The translations under genes were made by a program, and so were the position numbers. The notes beneath the pieces are model-generated. The model did not search any database and was not told the DNA's origin. It worked only from the letters and a program-made list of their open reading frames with translations. Positions 1 through 8,751 of a DNA stretch of 34,781 bases are shown piece after piece. The stretch is from Arthrobacter sp. PM3 (GTDB taxonomy: Bacteria > Actinomycetota > Actinomycetes > Actinomycetales > Micrococcaceae): assembly GCF_003352915.1 (NCBI RefSeq), contig NZ_CP022314.1, positions 3,138,851-3,173,631 of the forward strand, read 5' to 3'. How positions within the stretch are numbered: the stretch's first letter is position 1; each line of letters begins with the position of its first letter.

Positions 1-484
1 CGGGCATGAGCCGGTAGCGGCCCTCGGCGCGCTGATAGGGGTCCGTGTTGGTGCCGAGGGCCACGTGCTCGTGCCGCCAGCCCGGTTTGGCCAGTTCCTT
101 GCGCAGGACCTCTGCCGCGTTGACTTTGACCACCACCTGGCTGTCAAAGTCCAGGCCGGCATCGAAGTCCAGGTAGGTGTGGCTCTTGCGGGCAAAGCAG
201 TACACACAGGCGTGGCTGCAGCCGCGGTACGGGTTGATGGTCCAGTCGAACGGCATCCTGGAACCGGCCACCACTTTGTTGAGCACCGATTTGGCAGTGA
301 CCTCATGGAAAGTGATGCCGGCAAACTCAGGGGTGGACACCGACCGCACCAGGCCGGCCAGCGGGAGCAGCGCGTCAGGGCGCGGTGGCGCCGGGGACTT
401 TGCAGCCGCTGAATCAGGACGCGGAGACTCCGCGGCCGGGGTGCCGGGAGAGTCGCGCTCCAGTGCTTGTGCGTCCCATCTCAT
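1..484 (-). CDS. Rv2578c-family radical SAM protein (5' part, runs off the left edge)
   Basis: About 161 N-terminal codons are present and the rest lies outside the window. The start ATG at 484 gives MRWDAQALER. The frame contains YRGCSHACVYCFAR, a radical SAM CxxxCxxC motif (C-S-H-A-C-V-Y-C) for the [4Fe-4S] cluster, preceded by VSTPEFAGITFHEV and followed by VALGTNTDPYQRAEGRYRLMP. This matches my memory of the actinobacterial Rv2578c/spore-photolyase-like radical SAM family, which usually has about 340 residues. The substrate is unknown. A near-consensus LexA box sits immediately upstream, so SOS induction is likely and a role in DNA damage or nucleic-acid repair is inferred. Family assignment is firm; function is not. 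Confidence 0.88.
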   Translation of the reverse strand, partial: MRWDAQALERDSPGTPAAESPRPDSAAAKSPAPPRPDALLPLAGLVRSVSTPEFAGITFHEVTAKSVLNKVVAGSRMPFDWTINPYRGCSHACVYCFARKSHTYLDFDAGLDFDSQVVVKVNAAEVLRKELAKPGWRHEHVALGTNTDPYQRAEGRYRLMP

Positions 485-492
485 CCCTATAT

Positions 493-508
493 TCGAATGT
501 ATGTTCGA
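493..508. promoter_or_regulatory. Candidate LexA (SOS) box
   Basis: TCGAATGTATGTTCGA on the + strand reads TCGAACATACATTCGA on the gene strand. It fits the Gram-positive/mycobacterial SOS box TCGAAC-N4-GTTCGA with one mismatch in one half-site. It ends 9 bp upstream of the radical SAM ATG and overlaps the region where a -10 element would lie (TACATT or TCGAAT), so bound LexA would block transcription directly. Confidence 0.75.
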
Positions 509-524
509 TTAGATGTCAAGGATC

Positions 525-560
525 CCCTGACCGTTGCCCTGACCGTTGCCCTGACGATTG
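525..560. repeat. Three tandem 12-bp units
   Basis: The unit CCCTGACCGTTG occurs twice perfectly (525-536, 537-548) and once with two mismatches (549-560). It lies in the non-coding stretch between the radical SAM gene and a gene relic. No protein frame or operator explains it; replication slippage in unconstrained DNA is the simplest reading. Confidence 0.7.
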
Positions 561-632
561 ACCGGAAGCCGCCGCCGGCGCGGTGTACGCTTCGCGAACT
601 GGCCTTGCAGCGACGCGACGCAGGGCACATCT

Positions 633-880
633 ATGGGGGTAGGAAACAGTGAAGCATCGAAGCCTGGGAGCCGCGGCCGCGGGAATGGCACGGTTTTCGT
701 TCCGAACCCTGCTGAGGGCACCGTGTCCGTCATCGCGCCCCAGGGATCGACGGTGGACCGCACTGTCACCGTTGGGGCCGGCGCGGTGGAAGTGGCGGAC
801 ACGAAGGACGGCGCCGCGTACGTGACAAACCAGGGCGAGGGCACGGTCTCGGTGATCCCTCCCGGGGGGGGACGCCGTAG
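633..880 (+). pseudogene. Relic of a YVTN-type beta-propeller protein
   Basis: The frame from ATG 633 encodes about 1.5 blades of a 40-residue YVTN propeller: GTVFVPNPAEGTVSVIAPQG, then AAYVTNQGEGTVSVIPPGG. The EGTVSVI core occurs twice about 42 residues apart. The similarity then runs into a run of eight G (864-871), after which the frame becomes an Arg-rich tail ending at 923, inside pcp. Deleting one G would restore PPGGDAV, which suits the repeat, but the reading would still run straight into pcp. Family members have several hundred residues, so this is a fragment and probably non-functional. There is no signal peptide and no good ribosome site. A short living gene cannot be excluded. Confidence 0.55.
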
Positions 881-919
881 GAAGGCAGTCCAGCGGGAGC
901 GTCTTGTTAGGCTGGGGCG

Positions 920-1561
920 ATGATCCTCCTGACCGGGTTTGAACCGTTTGGCGGCGCCACGATCAACCCGTCCTGGGCCGCAGCCCGGTCGGCGGCGCGG
1001 CTTCTCGCTGGCGACGGGCACGACGTCCAGGCCGTGGAACTGCCCTGCGTCTTCGGGGCCTCAGCCCGCGCGCTCGAGGACGCTGTGGAGCGCTTCCGGC
1101 CCGAGCTGGTGCTGTGCGCCGGGCAGGCCGGCGGGAGGGCGCGGATCTCGCTCGAACGCGTCGCCATCAACTGTGACGACGCCCGGATCCCCGACAACGC
1201 CGGCAACCAACCCGTCGATGAACCCGTGGTGGCCGGCGGCCCGGCGGCCTATTTCACGTCCCTGCCCGTCAAGGCGGCGCTCGCGGCATTGGCCGCGGAA
1301 CAGATCCCCGCCGAGGTGTCCCAGAGTGCGGGGACGTATGTGTGCAACCACGTCTTCTACGCGCTCATGCACGCCCTGCGGAGGTACCCGGACACCAGGG
1401 GCGGCTTCGTGCACGTCCCCTACGAAGACTCACAGCTGCCGGCCGGCAGCAGCGCGCCGTCCCTGCCGGCGCCACAGCTGGCGGCGGCGCTCGCCGTCGT
1501 CGTCCGTACTGCGCTCAGGACGACGGCGGACCTGAGGCTGGCCGCCGGCGCGACGCACTGA
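920..1561 (+). CDS. pcp: Pyrrolidone-carboxylate peptidase (pyroglutamyl peptidase I)
   Basis: Cytosolic cysteine peptidase (family C15) that removes N-terminal pyroglutamate from peptides. It has 213 residues, the normal size. The N-terminus MILLTGFEPFGG is diagnostic. The expected catalytic triad is visible: Glu79 in SLERVAIN, Cys142 in GTYVCNHVFY and His165 in GFVHVPYE. A TAGGCT hexamer at 908-913 lies 6 nt before the ATG and there is no Shine-Dalgarno sequence, so the mRNA is probably leaderless. The stop is 3 bp from the stop of the convergent SIMPL gene. Confidence 0.95.
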   Translation: MILLTGFEPFGGATINPSWAAARSAARLLAGDGHDVQAVELPCVFGASARALEDAVERFRPELVLCAGQAGGRARISLERVAINCDDARIPDNAGNQPVDEPVVAGGPAAYFTSLPVKAALAALAAEQIPAEVSQSAGTYVCNHVFYALMHALRRYPDTRGGFVHVPYEDSQLPAGSSAPSLPAPQLAAALAVVVRTALRTTADLRLAAGATH

Positions 1562-1564
1562 CCC

Positions 1565-2203
1565 TCAGCCGAGCAGTTCCCACACGACGCCGAGAGTGGC
1601 GGTGACGCTCGACTCGCCGGCCTCGACCGTGAGTGATTCCGCCGCCACCGCCCGCTGCATCTTCGCCACGGGGACGGGCGCCTGGAATCCGGACTGCTGG
1701 GTGAGCGTGAGAACCTTGCCCAGGCTCGCCCCGGACAGGGCGGCGTAGTGCTCCGCCGTGGTCCGGGCATCCTGCCAGGCGGCCTCCCGGGCCTGGGCCT
1801 CCACGGCGGCGGGATCGGTGAAGCCGAGGCTCAGCCCGTTCAGCCGGACGTCGTCGCCGCCGGCGGCAACGGCCGCGGCCAGGATCTCCGAGGACGAGGA
1901 CAGGCTGCGGATCCTGACGGTGAGGGTGCTCGAGGCCGCGTAGCCGGTCACAACCTGGCCCTTTCCGTCCTGCCAGTTGACCTCGGCCCGGACGTTGAGG
2001 CCGGAGGCGGACATGTCCGCGCTGTCCACCCCGTGCTGCCGCAGCGCCGCGGTGATTGCGGCGGACCGGATCCCGGCGTCGCCGTAGGCCCCGGCCACGG
2101 TCTCCCGGCGGCACTCCACTCCGATCGACAGGGTCAGGAGGTCCGGCACGGCCTCCGCGCTGCCGGTTCCGGTGACCGAGATGCTTCTGGGGCTGTCTGT
2201 CAT
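1565..2203 (-). CDS. SIMPL-domain (DUF541) protein
   Basis: A 212-residue protein beginning MTDSPRSISVTGTGSAEAVPD. The early ISVTGTGSAEAVPDLLTLSIGV strand pair, the central YAASSTLTVRIR segment and the closing SSVTATLGVVWEL strands are typical of the SIMPL/DUF541 family (Omp28-, BP26-like). Family functions are poorly defined; oxidative-stress and channel-like assemblies are described for relatives. No signal peptide is evident, unlike many Gram-negative members. ATG 2203 was chosen because it begins the conserved strand and has GAGG upstream. The frame stays open further upstream only by overlapping the neighbouring gene. That gene's stop lies one base before this ATG (TGAAATG), so the two are probably translationally coupled. 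Confidence 0.85.
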   Translation of the reverse strand: MTDSPRSISVTGTGSAEAVPDLLTLSIGVECRRETVAGAYGDAGIRSAAITAALRQHGVDSADMSASGLNVRAEVNWQDGKGQVVTGYAASSTLTVRIRSLSSSSEILAAAVAAGGDDVRLNGLSLGFTDPAAVEAQAREAAWQDARTTAEHYAALSGASLGKVLTLTQQSGFQAPVPVAKMQRAVAAESLTVEAGESSVTATLGVVWELLG

Positions 2204-2204
2204 T

Positions 2205-2678
2205 TCAGGCCTCGTAACGTTCGGGGGCGGCGGTGCCGCCCGTTTTTCGGTGTGTCCGGGGAACGGCCCCACGACCGCCGGCGCGGGGATACCCGCCTGC
2301 TTCCAGCCCCGCCTGCCGCTCGAAGAAATTCGCGCTGCCAGGGTTGCCGGTACGCCACAGCGACCAGCCCGCGGCAATGAGGTACAGGGGCAGGAACGGC
2401 AGCCCCAGGCACCAGGCGTATTGGGTGCTGTGGCGCTCTTCGTGCCCCAGCAGCACCGGATTGGCGCGGGCCGCCTCCTGGCCGGCCCGGAACAGGACCA
2501 CGTTCCCGACCGTAAAGGCCGCGGCAAAGGGCAGCCGCCAGCCGTAGCGGGCCGCGATCAGCAGTCCCCGCGGACCGGGCCTGATGTCCGTCCCGGCACA
2601 GCCGGCTATCAGCAGGCCCAGGAGGGTGGACCCGTTGAGCATGTTGGCGACCTGCCGCAGCCGTTGTCCGGACGTCAT
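2205..2678 (-). CDS. Small membrane protein with HExxH motif
   Basis: A 157-residue protein of unknown role. Two hydrophobic segments are visible, at about residues 15-29 and 92-107. Between them lies GHEERHSTQYA (HExxH at 79-83), and later NFFERQAG (118-124), in which a Glu could be a third metal ligand. HExxH followed by a hydrophobic stretch and an N-F-F/E-E-R-QAG motif resembles small uncharacterised membrane proteins annotated as hypothetical; zinc-dependent proteolysis is possible but unproven. ATG 2678 is preferred over upstream starts: the hexamer TACCAT lies 6 nt upstream on this strand, fitting a leaderless start. The stop is one base from the SIMPL start. The C-terminal 25 residues are basic and low in complexity. 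Confidence 0.7.
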   Translation of the reverse strand: MTSGQRLRQVANMLNGSTLLGLLIAGCAGTDIRPGPRGLLIAARYGWRLPFAAAFTVGNVVLFRAGQEAARANPVLLGHEERHSTQYAWCLGLPFLPLYLIAAGWSLWRTGNPGSANFFERQAGLEAGGYPRAGGRGAVPRTHRKTGGTAAPERYEA

Positions 2679-2946
2679 GAGGCCATGGTAGCCGGGGGTG
2701 CTCTCGGGGCAGGCGGCCGGGCTGCCGCTCCGGCAGGGGAGCCCAGTCGCAGGCGCCGTCACGTTCCGGCGGGCGTTGACTCGCCGTCGGCAGCCGTCTA
2801 CTAGACTGGAGGCGGTGCCCGCCGGAGCGTTTTCGCCGGCAGTGCACCACGACCTGTGACCATAAGCCTTGCCGACAACCCGTGACCGTGCCGCGTGCTC
2901 GTCCCGGTGCCGCCGGCATGATCCGACTCGTAGCTAAGAACAGTAG
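2679..2946 (+). promoter_or_regulatory. Intergenic region with candidate pheST promoter
   Basis: No gene is seen in these 268 bases. TTGACT (2776-2781) is followed 17 nt later by TACTAG (2799-2804), with TAGACT 3 nt further on, giving a possible promoter and a leader of about 140 nt. Alternatively, pheS has no Shine-Dalgarno sequence and a weak TAAGAA hexamer ends 6 nt before its ATG, as expected for a leaderless start. I found no Phe-rich leader peptide, attenuator or T-box in the leader. Confidence 0.4.
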
Positions 2947-4008
<1,062 letters not shown>

Positions 4009-4010
4009 CA

Positions 4011-6554
4011 GTGCGTATCCCCCTTTCCTGGCTGCGCGAATTCGCGCAGGTCCCGGCCGGCGCGAGCGCCGAGGACGTCATGGCCGAACTCGTCAAAGTC
4101 GGTTTTGAAGAAGAAGCAGTCCACCGCCCTACGGACACCCTCCAGGGCCCGATCGTCGTGGGCCAGGTGCTCAGCATCGTCAAGGAGCCCCAGTCCAACG
4201 GCAAGACCATCAACTGGTGCCAGGTCCGGGTGGTCCCCGAGGGCCGGGAGCAGACCCTGACCGGCGACGGCATCGACCCCTCCGGCGTGCAGGGCATCAT
4301 CTGCGGCGCGCACAACTTCGTCGAAGGCGACAAGGTGGTGGTCACCCTCCCCGGTGCCGTGCTGCCCGGCGACTTCCACATTTCCGCGCGCAAGACCTAC
4401 GGCCACCTCTCCGCCGGCATGATCGCCTCCGTGCGTGAGCTCGGCATCGGGGAGGACCACGACGGCATCCTGGTGCTGTCCCGGATCGGCCTGGACCCCG
4501 AGCCGGGCACCGACGCCATGGAACTGCTGGGCCTCTACGACCAGGCCGCCGAGATCAACGTGACCCCGGACCGCGGCTATGCCTTCTCTATTCGCGGCGC
4601 GGCCCGCGAATACGCACACGCCACCGGCACCGCGTTCACCGACCCCGCATCGAAGGTGCAGGCCCCGGACGTGCTCTCCGGCGGCTACGGCGTCAAGCTC
4701 AACGACGACGCCCCCATCTACGGCAAGCCCGGCTGCGACCGCTTCGTGGCCCGCACCGTCCGCGGCGTGGACGCCACCCGGCCCACCCCGCCGTGGATGA
4801 CCGCCAGGCTCCGGCTCGCAGGCATCCGCTCGATCTCCCTGCCGGTGGACATCTCCAACTACGTCATGCTTGAGCTCGGGCAGCCGAACCACTGCTATGA
4901 CCTCGACAAGCTGGCCGGCGACATCGTGGTGCGGCGCGCCACCGCGGGGGAGAAGATCACCACCCTGGATGACAAGGAGCGCACGCTCGACGCCGAGGAC
5001 CTGCTGATCACGGACGACTCCGGACCCATCGGGATTGCCGGCGTCATGGGCGGCGCCCACACCGAGGTCTCGGACTCCACCACGAACATCCTGGTCGAGG
5101 CCGCGCACTTCGACGAAGTCTCGATCGCCCGCTCGCGCCGCCGCCACAAACTGCCGTCCGAGGCGTCGAAGCGCTTCGAACGCGGCGTGGACTGGCAGGT
5201 GGCCGGAGTCGCAGCCCAGCGGGTCGTGGACCTGCTGGTCGAGCTCGCCGGCGGGACGGCCGACGAGGCCGGGACCGACGTCGGGACGGCGCCGGACGCC
5301 GTCACCATCGAACTGCCGGCAGGATACGCCGCAGCCCGGATCGGGATCGACTTCACCGAGGACCACATCGTCACCGCCCTCGAGGACCTGGGCGCCGTCG
5401 TCGAGGAAAACGGCACCGGCCACACGGTGACCGCCCCGAGCTGGCGCAACGACCTCGAAACCCGGGACGACCTCACCGAGGAAATCGCCCGCCTGGTCGG
5501 CTACGACAAAATCCCGGCAACCCTGCCGGTGGCACCGCCGGGCCGCGGCCTGACCCGCATCCAGCAGCAGCGCCGCCGCCTGATCCAGGCCCTCGCCGAT
5601 GCCGGACTCACCGAAGTGCTCGCCTACCCGTTCGTGTCCAAGGCCGCCAACGACACCTTCGGTGTCCCGGCCGAGGGCGCCGAACGGACGGCGCTCAAGC
5701 TGGCCAACCCGATCAGCGAGGAGCACGGCTTCCTGCGGACTTCGATCCTGCCGGGCCTGATCGAGGTGGCCAAGCGCAACCACTCCCGCGGGTTCCGCGA
5801 CCTCGCCCTTTTCGAGGCCGGAAGCGTGTTCCTGCCCGGCGAACAGCTGGGAACGGCCTCGATCCCGCCGCTCGGCGTCAAGCCGGGCGATGAGGTGCTG
5901 GAGGCCCTGTACGACGGCGTTCCGGACCAGCCGCTGCACGTCGCCGCGGTGTTCACGGGTCACGACTCGCCGGCCGCCCCGGGCCACACTCCGCGGGCCT
6001 GGGACTGGGCGGACGCCCTTGACGTTGCCCGGCTCGCCGGCGACGTACTCGGCGTCGAGCTTCTCGTCACGCAGGGCCGCCACCAGGCGTTCCACCCGGG
6101 CCGGGCCGCGCAAATCGAACTGCGCACCGGCGAAGTGGTGGGCTACGCCGGTGAACTCCACCCGAAGCTGCTGGCGGCCTACGACATGCCGGCCCGCTCC
6201 GTGGCGCTGGAGCTGAACGCCGATGCGCTCTTCGACGCCGCTGCCGACGTGATCGTCGCCCGGCACATCTCCACGTACCCGGTGGCCACCCAGGACGTCG
6301 CCCTCGTGGTGCCGCAGGATGTCCCGGCCGAAGAGGTGCTCACGGCGCTGCGCGACGGCGCCGGCGAATTGCTCGAGGATGTCGCCCTGTTCGACGTCTA
6401 CGCCGGCAAGGGCATCGAGGACGGCAAGAAGTCGCTGGCGTTCAGCCTGCGGTTCCGCGCCGCCGACCGCACCCTGACGGCGGACGAGGCATCGGCGGCA
6501 CGTGAGGGTGCCGTGGCCGTTGCCTACGAACGCTTCGGGGCGGTGCAGCGCTGA
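4011..6554 (+). CDS. pheT: Phenylalanyl-tRNA synthetase beta subunit
   Basis: Beta subunit of PheRS, 847 residues, starting with GTG at 4011 (MRIPLSWLREF, the usual family start). Domains in order: B1/B5 core, the OB-fold tRNA-binding domain (GPIVVGQVLSIVKEP, about residues 45-165), the B3/B4 editing region with RSRRRHKLPSEASKRFERGVD, a B5 helix-turn-helix region near LEDLGAVVEENGTG, the inactive class II-like core (RNDLETRDDLTEEIARLVGY, SRGFRDLALFEAGSVF) and a C-terminal anticodon-binding FDX-ACB domain (HISTYPVATQDVALVV to the end). Nothing is missing compared with other bacterial PheT proteins. Confidence 0.97.
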   Translation: MRIPLSWLREFAQVPAGASAEDVMAELVKVGFEEEAVHRPTDTLQGPIVVGQVLSIVKEPQSNGKTINWCQVRVVPEGREQTLTGDGIDPSGVQGIICGAHNFVEGDKVVVTLPGAVLPGDFHISARKTYGHLSAGMIASVRELGIGEDHDGILVLSRIGLDPEPGTDAMELLGLYDQAAEINVTPDRGYAFSIRGAAREYAHATGTAFTDPASKVQAPDVLSGGYGVKLNDDAPIYGKPGCDRFVARTVRGVDATRPTPPWMTARLRLAGIRSISLPVDISNYVMLELGQPNHCYDLDKLAGDIVVRRATAGEKITTLDDKERTLDAEDLLITDDSGPIGIAGVMGGAHTEVSDSTTNILVEAAHFDEVSIARSRRRHKLPSEASKRFERGVDWQVAGVAAQRVVDLLVELAGGTADEAGTDVGTAPDAVTIELPAGYAAARIGIDFTEDHIVTALEDLGAVVEENGTGHTVTAPSWRNDLETRDDLTEEIARLVGYDKIPATLPVAPPGRGLTRIQQQRRRLIQALADAGLTEVLAYPFVSKAANDTFGVPAEGAERTALKLANPISEEHGFLRTSILPGLIEVAKRNHSRGFRDLALFEAGSVFLPGEQLGTASIPPLGVKPGDEVLEALYDGVPDQPLHVAAVFTGHDSPAAPGHTPRAWDWADALDVARLAGDVLGVELLVTQGRHQAFHPGRAAQIELRTGEVVGYAGELHPKLLAAYDMPARSVALELNADALFDAAADVIVARHISTYPVATQDVALVVPQDVPAEEVLTALRDGAGELLEDVALFDVYAGKGIEDGKKSLAFSLRFRAADRTLTADEASAAREGAVAVAYERFGAVQR

Positions 6555-6597
6555 CTGCTGCGCTGAACACCGCGCCAAGGAACTGAAAGGGCGGGCC

Positions 6598-7275
6598 ATG
6601 GCATCACACCTCGTTGTGCGGGCCTGCCCGCCCTTTCGCGTCCCGGGCGACGAGCGGGCGCTGCTGGACGGCCCGGAACTGGAGCGGGCGCAGGCCATGG
6701 CGGCGCGGACCCGGGAGGATTTCCTCGCCGGGCGGGTGGCGCAGCGGCGGTTCGCTGCCGGGCTGTTGGGCGTGGAGGCGTCGGACCTCACCGCCTGCTA
6801 CAGCTGTCCCCGTTGCGGCACGGGCGCGGAGATCTCCCACGGCCGGCCCGGCTACCTGCTCCGGGGCGCGCCCGCCCCGCTGCTGCTCAGCCTGTCCCGC
6901 GCGGCGGGATGGACCCTGCTGGCCGGAGTCGTGGACCCGGACCCGGGCCTGCGCCTGGGCATCGACGCCGAGGACCCGGCGCGGACGGACTTCGAGGGAT
7001 TCGATGCCGTGGTGCTGACCCCGGCGGAACAGGCGGACCTCGCCGGCCTGCACGGTGCCGCACTGCTGCGCGGCCGCGCCCGGCTGTGGGCGCGCAAGGA
7101 GGCCTGGCTCAAGATGACCGGCACGGGCCTGCGGACGGCTCCGAACACCGTCGACGTCCGGCAGGACGGCCAGGACGGTCCCGCCGGCCGCCCCGGACTT
7201 CGGGACCTCCCGGGGTCTGAAACCGGACTGCCGGCGGAGCTGGTCGCCGCCGTCGCCCTGGCGGTCAATTCCTGA
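6598..7275 (+). CDS. 4'-phosphopantetheinyl transferase, Sfp-type
   Basis: A 225-residue enzyme expected to transfer the phosphopantetheine arm of CoA to a carrier-protein serine. The signatures are LGIDAED (Mg-binding Asp123 and Glu125) and WARKEAWLK (residues 164-172, with the conserved Lys-Glu pair and following Lys). Upstream, CYSCPRCG and LLLSLSRAAG match the Cys-x-x-Cys-Gly and fNLSHs-like positions of Sfp-type enzymes. ATG 6598 follows GAAAGGGCGGG, a good ribosome site, only 43 nt after pheT, so it probably shares the pheST transcript. The gene converges on the M1 peptidase/NRPS transcription unit; the NRPS at 8752-12735 contains a carrier domain and is the obvious local substrate. The C-terminal 40 residues are Gly/Pro-rich and variable. 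Confidence 0.88.
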   Translation: MASHLVVRACPPFRVPGDERALLDGPELERAQAMAARTREDFLAGRVAQRRFAAGLLGVEASDLTACYSCPRCGTGAEISHGRPGYLLRGAPAPLLLSLSRAAGWTLLAGVVDPDPGLRLGIDAEDPARTDFEGFDAVVLTPAEQADLAGLHGAALLRGRARLWARKEAWLKMTGTGLRTAPNTVDVRQDGQDGPAGRPGLRDLPGSETGLPAELVAAVALAVNS

Positions 7276-7318
7276 GAGACGAGCTTCAACAGACGAGCCT
7301 GACAGTCCGTCCCCAGGC

Positions 7319-8701
7319 TTAGCCGGCCACTCCCGGCACAGGATGCGGGAACGGCGGGAGCCGCTCCTCGAACAGCCACGGGTGCAGCAGCGCCTCGGCG
7401 TCGATACCCGTGGTGTGGCCGGCCGCGATGATGAAATCGGCCGTGGTCACGGTGCCGTGGCGGAATCGGTCCGTCCAGTCGTGGAGCAGGGCGAAGAACG
7501 CAAGGTCGCCGCAGCGTACCCGCAGTGCGTGCAGGGCCAGGGCACCGCGCTTGTAGACGCGGTCGTCGAACATCAGCGCCGGCCCGGGGTCGCCCACCAC
7601 CAGGTTCTGTGCGATGCCGGAAAGTTTGCGCCAGGCGGCGCGGGCCCGGCCGTCCACCGTCATCACCCCGGCCTCCTCGGACCAGAGCCACTCCGCGTAG
7701 CAGGCGAAGCCCTCGTGCAGCCAGATGTCCCGCCACGTGGCCGTGGTGAGCGAGTTCCCGAACCACTGGTGGGCGAGTTCGTGGGCGACCATGCGCTGTG
7801 ATTCCCAGTCCTGTCGCAGGTGATTGGGACCCAGGATGGACAGCGTCTGTGCCTCCAGGGGGATTTCCAGCACGTCCCCGGTGACCACCACGGTGTACTC
7901 CGGGAACGGATACGGCCCAAAGCAGTTCGTGAAGGTCCGCATCATGCCGGGCTGGCGGGCCAGCCCGGCCAGGGCGTTCGCCGCGAGCGACGCCGGGACC
8001 GCCACATACTGCGGCACGTGCCCCGACGGCCGCTCGGCATTGAGCGTCAGGAGTTCGTAGCGCCCGATCTGGACTGTTGCCAGGTACGTGGCCATCGGTT
8101 CGGCCTGCTCGTACACCCACGTTTCGCGGCTGGCCCTGCGGGTGCGGGAGAGCAGCACCCCGTTGCAGACCGCCCGGTAGTTCGCATCCGTGGTCACCGT
8201 GATGCGGTAGCTTGCTTTGTCCCGCGGATGGTCGTTGCACGGAAACCAGGAGGCGGCGCCGTTGGGCTGCCCGGCCACCAGCACGCCGTCGGAAAGCTCC
8301 TCCCAGCCCACTTCGCCCCACAGGCCGCGGCGCGGCGCCGGGTAACCCTCGTAGCGGATGTCCAGCGTGAAGGCCTCTTCGGCCAGCAGCGGCACGTCGG
8401 GGTAGATCACCAGCTGCTCGGCCCGCTGGGTGAACCTGCGCACCCTGCGGCCGTCGAGCTGGATCTTGGTGGCCCGCAGCCCGGTCAGGTCCAGCACAAT
8501 CGCCGACGTCGGAAGCTGCGTCATGGCGTGCAGGACGGCGTGGCCGGCCAGGCGGTTGCTGCTCACCCGGTAGTCCAGATCGAGTTCGTACCGGGAGACC
8601 CGGTACGCGTTGGTGCCGTGGCCGGGCATGTACGGATCCGGCGCGCCGCTGTCTGGTGTGCCACTGCTGGGTGCGCTGCTGCTGGTTGCGCTGGTGCTCA
8701 A
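7319..8701 (-). CDS. Compact M1-family zinc aminopeptidase
   Basis: Predicted metallopeptidase removing N-terminal residues from peptides. With the TTG start at 8701 it has 460 residues, roughly half of aminopeptidase N: the N-terminal beta domain and catalytic domain are present, and the C-terminal helical domain is absent. HELAH at 307-311 with Glu330 (in HEGFA, 18 residues further on) forms the gluzincin zinc site, and the Tyr in DRVYKRGAL is likely the catalytic Tyr. The exopeptidase motif GxMEN is replaced by PLEAQT (281-286), as in some actinobacterial members. GAAGG lies 10 nt before the TTG; the alternative ATG at 8629 (MPGHGTNAY) lacks a good site. There is no signal peptide. The gene starts 50 nt after the NRPS stop on the same strand, suggesting co-transcription and possible processing of that enzyme's product. 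Confidence 0.87.
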   Translation of the reverse strand: MSTSATSSSAPSSGTPDSGAPDPYMPGHGTNAYRVSRYELDLDYRVSSNRLAGHAVLHAMTQLPTSAIVLDLTGLRATKIQLDGRRVRRFTQRAEQLVIYPDVPLLAEEAFTLDIRYEGYPAPRRGLWGEVGWEELSDGVLVAGQPNGAASWFPCNDHPRDKASYRITVTTDANYRAVCNGVLLSRTRRASRETWVYEQAEPMATYLATVQIGRYELLTLNAERPSGHVPQYVAVPASLAANALAGLARQPGMMRTFTNCFGPYPFPEYTVVVTGDVLEIPLEAQTLSILGPNHLRQDWESQRMVAHELAHQWFGNSLTTATWRDIWLHEGFACYAEWLWSEEAGVMTVDGRARAAWRKLSGIAQNLVVGDPGPALMFDDRVYKRGALALHALRVRCGDLAFFALLHDWTDRFRHGTVTTADFIIAAGHTTGIDAEALLHPWLFEERLPPFPHPVPGVAG

Positions 8702-8751
8702 TGGAGAAAAACCTTCGGGTCGTGGTGCTGGTGGACGTGCGCGGACCGGGC

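Noticed and set aside
525..560. Possible CRISPR-like repeat
   Set aside because: Units are 12 bp, directly adjacent with no spacers, and no cas gene is present.
2800..2946. T-box, attenuator or riboswitch before pheS (also looked for before tyrS)
   Set aside because: No T-box motif, no Phe/Tyr-rich leader peptide and no terminator hairpin with a U-run could be found.
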